NCBI GenBank assembly: GCA_003158835.1
Contig: PMLI01000051.1
Span: 1-9,966 of the forward strand
Origin: Acidimicrobiaceae bacterium
GTDB taxonomy: Bacteria; Actinomycetota; Acidimicrobiia; Acidimicrobiales; Palsa-688
Direction of reading: 5' to 3'
Length of the DNA: 9,966 nucleotides
Below are positions 7,314 to 9,966 of this stretch, in pieces (position 1 is the stretch's first letter; every line of letters starts with the position of its first letter). The notes under the pieces were generated by a model that worked only from the letters and a program-made list of their open reading frames with translations, made no database searches and was not told where the DNA came from. The translations under genes and the position numbers were made by a program.

Positions 7314-8582
7314 TTAAGCTTCGAGGCCGAAAAGGTCTCTGAAGGCGTCGGCCATGGCGTCGCCCCGGGCCGTGCCGGCCGCGTCTTTCAAATTGACCGT
7401 CGGCTCGTGCAGGACTTTGGCGACCACCCGCCTGGTCACCGCTTCCACCGCCTCGAGCTGCTCCGGGCTCAGGCCGTGGAGGCGGCGGGCGAAGCGGGCC
7501 ATTTCGGCTCGCCGGGCTGCTTCCGCCCTGTCATGCAGGGCGCTCACCAGGGGGGCGACCGACCTGGCGGCCAGGGAACTGTTGAACCGGTCGACCTCCT
7601 GGGCCACGATCAGCTCGACGGCCGGGACCTCGGCCCGGCGCTCGGCCGCCCGGGCGGCGACGAACCGGCCGATATCGTCCATGTTCAGGAGGGTGACGCC
7701 GGGTAGGTCGGATGCGGCGGGGTCGATGTCCCGGGGCACGGCCATGTCGACCAGCAAGAGGGGTTGTTGCGGTCTCGCGGCCAGGGCGTCGCTGACCGTG
7801 CCGGCGGCGAGGAGAGTGGCCTGTCCTGAAGTGGAGCAAGCCACGACATCGGCTCCGGCCACGGCGCTGACCAGGTCCGCCCAGGACGCGGCCCGCCCCC
7901 CGACGGCCGCCGCCACCTGGTCGGCGCGGGCCTGGTTACGGTTGACCACGACGACCGGGCGCATGCCGGGCACGCCCGCGAAGGCTCGAGCAGCCATCTC
8001 GCCCACCTCGCCGAGCCCCACCACGAGAGCCTGCTTGTCCTCGAGGGGGCCCAAGGCTGCGGTCGCCATCTCGACGGCGGCGTAGGACAGCGAGGTCGTC
8101 CCGCGGGAGATGTCGGTCTCGGAGCGGGCCCGCTTGCCCACCTGGAGCGCGTGGCGGAAGGCCGCGCTCAGGGCCGGCCCGCACGTACCTTCGTTGCGTG
8201 CCACCTCCCAGGCTTGGCGCACCTGGCCCAGCACTTCGGCCTCTCCGACCGAGACCGAGTCCAGACCGGCGGACACTCGGAACAGGTGGTTGAGGGCGGC
8301 CTCGTCGAAATAGGTGTAGAGGTGCCCCGAGAAGTCTTCGGGGGGCTTGCCGCTCCAGGTGGCAAAGAACTCCCTGATGTCCGCCATGGCCCCGTGGAAC
8401 CGGTTGACAAGTGCGTACACCTCCGTCCGCATGCACGTGGACAGGACCACCACCTCGTCGAGATGGGGACGGGACGAAAGATCGGCCAGAGCTTTGGGTA
8501 CGGCGCCGATGGGCACGATCAGGGGCTCGAGGTCCTCGAGAGGTACCGTCCGGTGGTTTATCCCGACTACTGCGACAGACAC
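7314..8582 (-). CDS. hemA: Glutamyl-tRNA reductase
   Basis: 422 residues from the preferred GTG at 8582. GluTR makes glutamate-1-semialdehyde from glutamyl-tRNA with NADPH, the first committed and usually regulated step of C5-pathway tetrapyrrole synthesis. The N-terminal catalytic domain begins SVAVVGINHRTVPLE and carries nucleophile Cys50 in LSTCMRTEVYA and His99 in LNHLFRVSAGLDS. GEAEVLGQVR (114-122) follows. The NADPH domain has GLGEVG (189-194). A long C-terminal helical dimerisation region ends LHEPTVNLKD...FRDLFGLEA. The open frame reaches 8645, but the extra 21 residues are Pro/Gly/Arg-rich and would overlap the upstream gene by 79 bp. The GTG at 8582 has an AAAGGAG site and overlaps by only 16 bp. 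The Met after the catalytic TC, where Asn is the family norm, is unusual. hemL and hemB are not in the window. Confidence 0.95.
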   Translation of the reverse strand: MSVAVVGINHRTVPLEDLEPLIVPIGAVPKALADLSSRPHLDEVVVLSTCMRTEVYALVNRFHGAMADIREFFATWSGKPPEDFSGHLYTYFDEAALNHLFRVSAGLDSVSVGEAEVLGQVRQAWEVARNEGTCGPALSAAFRHALQVGKRARSETDISRGTTSLSYAAVEMATAALGPLEDKQALVVGLGEVGEMAARAFAGVPGMRPVVVVNRNQARADQVAAAVGGRAASWADLVSAVAGADVVACSTSGQATLLAAGTVSDALAARPQQPLLLVDMAVPRDIDPAASDLPGVTLLNMDDIGRFVAARAAERRAEVPAVELIVAQEVDRFNSSLAARSVAPLVSALHDRAEAARRAEMARFARRLHGLSPEQLEAVEAVTRRVVAKVLHEPTVNLKDAAGTARGDAMADAFRDLFGLEA

Positions 8583-9196
8583 GCCTCGAGGCGCTCCTTT
8601 GCTTCGGCCCGGCGTCCCGAGCGGATGAGGTCGAGCATGGCCCAATCGATACCCCGCCGCCAGTCAACCTCCTCGGTGCTGCGCCCCGAGGCTTGCCACC
8701 GGGCGCGCGTGTCGGCCAGCATCTCGGCCAGCTCGGCCAGCTCTGGGCCCATGTGCTCGGAAACGTGGCCCTTGAGCCAGGAAGCCAGCGCCGGGCTGTA
8801 GCCGGAAGTGGAAATCGCCACGCTGACCGGGCCCTGGCGGGCGACGGCCGGGAGGATGAAAGAACAGGAGGCAGGGTCGTCGGCGGAATTGACCCACACG
8901 CCGGCCGCCTCGCCGTCCTCGAAGACGGACCGGTTGACGCCCGGGTCGCCGGTGGCGGCCACCGCCAGCCGGTAACCAGCCACTTCTCCCCGGCGGTAGG
9001 GGCGTTCTTCCAGGCTCTCCAGTCCCGCCAGCTCGCCCATGGGCGCCAGCACCTCCTTCGCCACCACGTGGACGCTGGCCCCGGCCTCGATCAGCCCCAC
9101 CGCCTTGCGCCGGGCTATGTTGCCCCCGCCTACCACCAGGCAGCGACGGCCCTGGAGGACGAGGGACACGGGGTAGACAGCGGTCGCGACGGGCAA
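8567..9196 (-). CDS. Precorrin-2 dehydrogenase (possible sirohydrochlorin ferrochelatase), CysG-N/MET8 type
   Basis: 209 residues matching the N-terminal module of CysG and yeast Met8p. The family oxidises precorrin-2 to sirohydrochlorin with NAD+, and some members also insert iron to give siroheme. The Rossmann fold opens YPVSLVLQGRRCLVVGGGNIARRKA (binding loop GGGNIARRK, 23-31). The catalytic-acid region reads VNSADDPASCSFILPA (Asp106/Asp107). The segment VAISTSGYSPALASWLK (126-142) matches the conserved serine-rich loop. A C-terminal helical region follows. Start TTG at 9196 has GGGGGA 6 nt upstream. The gene lies 21 bp after rex and overlaps hemA by 16 bp. Its substrate comes from the methyltransferase half of the last gene in this operon, so the two modules joined in enterobacterial CysG are separate here. 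Whether it chelates iron cannot be told from sequence alone. SirC, YlnF-like or CysG-N would all be acceptable names. Confidence 0.88.
   Translation of the reverse strand: MPVATAVYPVSLVLQGRRCLVVGGGNIARRKAVGLIEAGASVHVVAKEVLAPMGELAGLESLEERPYRRGEVAGYRLAVAATGDPGVNRSVFEDGEAAGVWVNSADDPASCSFILPAVARQGPVSVAISTSGYSPALASWLKGHVSEHMGPELAELAEMLADTRARWQASGRSTEEVDWRRGIDWAMLDLIRSGRRAEAKERLEACLSQ
8594..8600 (-). promoter_or_regulatory. Ribosome binding site deciding the hemA start
   Basis: AAAGGAG reads on the minus strand from 8600 to 8594, 11 nt before the GTG at 8582. The spacing is slightly long, but it is the best Shine-Dalgarno match near the start of the conserved GluTR N-terminus. It supports 8582 over the farther in-frame start at 8645. 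The site lies inside the last codons of the upstream dehydrogenase gene. Confidence 0.55.
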
Positions 9197-9202
9197 GGCA
9201 GT

Positions 9203-9208
9203 TCCCCC
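9203..9208 (-). promoter_or_regulatory. Ribosome binding site for the TTG start of the precorrin-2 dehydrogenase gene
   Basis: GGGGGA reads on the minus strand from 9208 to 9203, 6 nt before TTG at 9196. The rex stop (9218-9220) lies upstream in the same frame, so initiation must occur between it and the conserved YPVSL. The TTG is the only usual start codon in that interval. Confidence 0.5.
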
Positions 9209-9217
9209 GGGGGTCGC

Positions 9218-9931
9218 TCAGCGCCCGGACGCGGTCGACGCTCGGGTCGCGACTTCGGCTCTCCGGCTCCCGCGCACGTGCTCGTAGTAGCCGAGGATTT
9301 GCAACTCCACGGCCAGGTCGACCTTGCGCATGCAGACGTGGGGCGCAACGTTCAGCACAATCGGGGCGAAGTTGAGCACCGAGGTGATGCCGGCGTCCAC
9401 CAACTTGTCCAAGACGTCCTGTGCCGCCGCCGCCGGGGTGGCGATCAGGGCCATGGTGATGTGCTTCTGGCGGACGACGCGCTCCAGGTCGGCCAGGGGA
9501 TAAACCTCGGCCCGGCCCAACCGGCTCCCCACCAGGGAGGGGTCCGTGTCGAAGGCGGCCACGACCTGAAAGCCGCGCTGGGCGAAACCGCGGTAGTGGC
9601 CGAGGGCCTGGCCGAGGTTACCCGCTCCCACCAGGGCGACGTTGTACTCGCGGTTGAGGCCGAGCTGGCGGTTTACCTGCTGGCGCAGCAACTCGGTGTT
9701 ATAGCCGACGCCCCTCGTCCCGTAGGACCCGAGGTAGGAAAGGTCTTTGCGCACCTGGGCGGCGTTGACGCCGGCCCGACCGGCGAGCTCATCCGAGGAG
9801 ATGGTGACCATCCGGTCGTCGTTGGCCTCCGCCAGAGCCTGGAGGTACAGCGGGAGGCGTTTGACGGTTGCCTCCGGCAACGACCGGGAGGCGGAGAGAG
9901 CCGTGGCGGCCGGTCCGGGGGCAACTGGCAT
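9218..9931 (-). CDS. rex: Redox-sensing transcriptional repressor Rex
   Basis: About 237 residues. Rex is a dimeric repressor whose DNA binding is blocked when its Rossmann domain binds NADH, so target genes are induced when respiration slows. The N-terminal winged helix contains LPEATVKRLPLYLQAL and the helix-turn-helix segment SSDELAGRAGVNAAQVRKDLSYLGSYGTRGVGY. The nucleotide domain has VALVGAGNLGQAL (GxGxxG), then AAFDTDPSLVG with the acidic residues expected for NAD(H). The C-terminal part has SVLNFAPIVLNV and VDLAVELQILGYYE. Two starts compete: GTG at 9937 and ATG at 9931. The ATG is preferred because a -10-like TACCAT ends 7 nt before it. Either start leaves an Ala/Ser-rich extension of about 20 residues before the conserved fold. 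It is the first gene of the hem operon, as in Streptomyces, where Rex represses rex-hemACD and cydABCD. Confidence 0.95.
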   Translation of the reverse strand: MPVAPGPAATALSASRSLPEATVKRLPLYLQALAEANDDRMVTISSDELAGRAGVNAAQVRKDLSYLGSYGTRGVGYNTELLRQQVNRQLGLNREYNVALVGAGNLGQALGHYRGFAQRGFQVVAAFDTDPSLVGSRLGRAEVYPLADLERVVRQKHITMALIATPAAAAQDVLDKLVDAGITSVLNFAPIVLNVAPHVCMRKVDLAVELQILGYYEHVRGSRRAEVATRASTASGR

Positions 9932-9944
9932 CCGCACAATGGTA
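9932..9944 (-). promoter_or_regulatory. Probable rex promoter -10 element for a leaderless transcript, with a possible Rex half-site
   Basis: On the minus strand TACCAT (9944 to 9939) fits the TANNNT -10 consensus of actinobacterial housekeeping promoters. It is followed by 7 nt and then the ATG at 9931, so transcription would begin at or next to the start codon. No ribosome site precedes the gene. A -35 element would lie at the very end of the window and none is clear. ATTGTG (9940 to 9935) resembles one half of a Rex operator (TTGTG...CACAA), but no matching second half is seen at the expected distance. Confidence 0.4.
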
Positions 9945-9966
9945 CGACGCGGCCAGGGTTACGACG

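Noticed and set aside
8583..8645. N-terminal extension of hemA to the in-frame start at 8645
   Set aside because: The 21 added residues are Pro/Gly/Arg-rich, do not match GluTR, and would overlap the upstream gene by 79 bp. The start at 8582 has a ribosome site.

Overview
The window is GC-rich (C/G dominates third codon positions throughout) and packed with bacterial genes on both strands. Gene content, the frequent GTG/TTG starts and the rex-hem cluster suggest an actinobacterium (Actinomycetota), perhaps a deep-branching or uncultured lineage such as Acidimicrobiia. The lineage is inferred from style and gene order, not from a marker gene.

Left half, + strand (1-4943): a cytochrome bd oxidase operon. 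It holds the last 72 codons of cydA, a 77-bp cydA-cydB gap filled with tandem repeats, cydB, and the two half-transporters cydD and cydC of the CydDC ABC exporter needed to assemble the bd oxidase. From cydB onward the genes overlap by 8 and 4 bp, so translational coupling is likely.

Right half, - strand (9966 down to 4870): a redox and tetrapyrrole operon, in the order rex (NADH/NAD+-sensing repressor), a stand-alone precorrin-2 dehydrogenase (CysG N-terminal/MET8 type), hemA (glutamyl-tRNA reductase), hemC (porphobilinogen deaminase), and a fusion of uroporphyrinogen-III C-methyltransferase with uroporphyrinogen-III synthase (cobA-hemD). These genes abut, overlap or are 21 bp apart. A probable leaderless promoter for rex lies at the right edge.

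The two operons converge and their last genes overlap tail to tail by 74 bp, leaving no room for an intergenic terminator. The functions fit together. Cytochrome bd carries b- and d-type hemes, HemA/C/D supply the uroporphyrinogen III from which heme is made, and Rex is known in Streptomyces to control both cyd and rex-hem genes. The methyltransferase domain plus the MET8-like protein would divert uroporphyrinogen III to siroheme or corrinoids.

No wholly new system was recognised. The most unusual items are an in-frame, GC-palindromic 75-bp insertion bounded by 12-bp direct repeats in cydD, the tandem repeats between cydA and cydB, the antisense overlap of cydC with hemD, and the leaderless rex start. 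No tRNA, rRNA, CRISPR array, transposase or gene-free stretch over 300 bp was seen.
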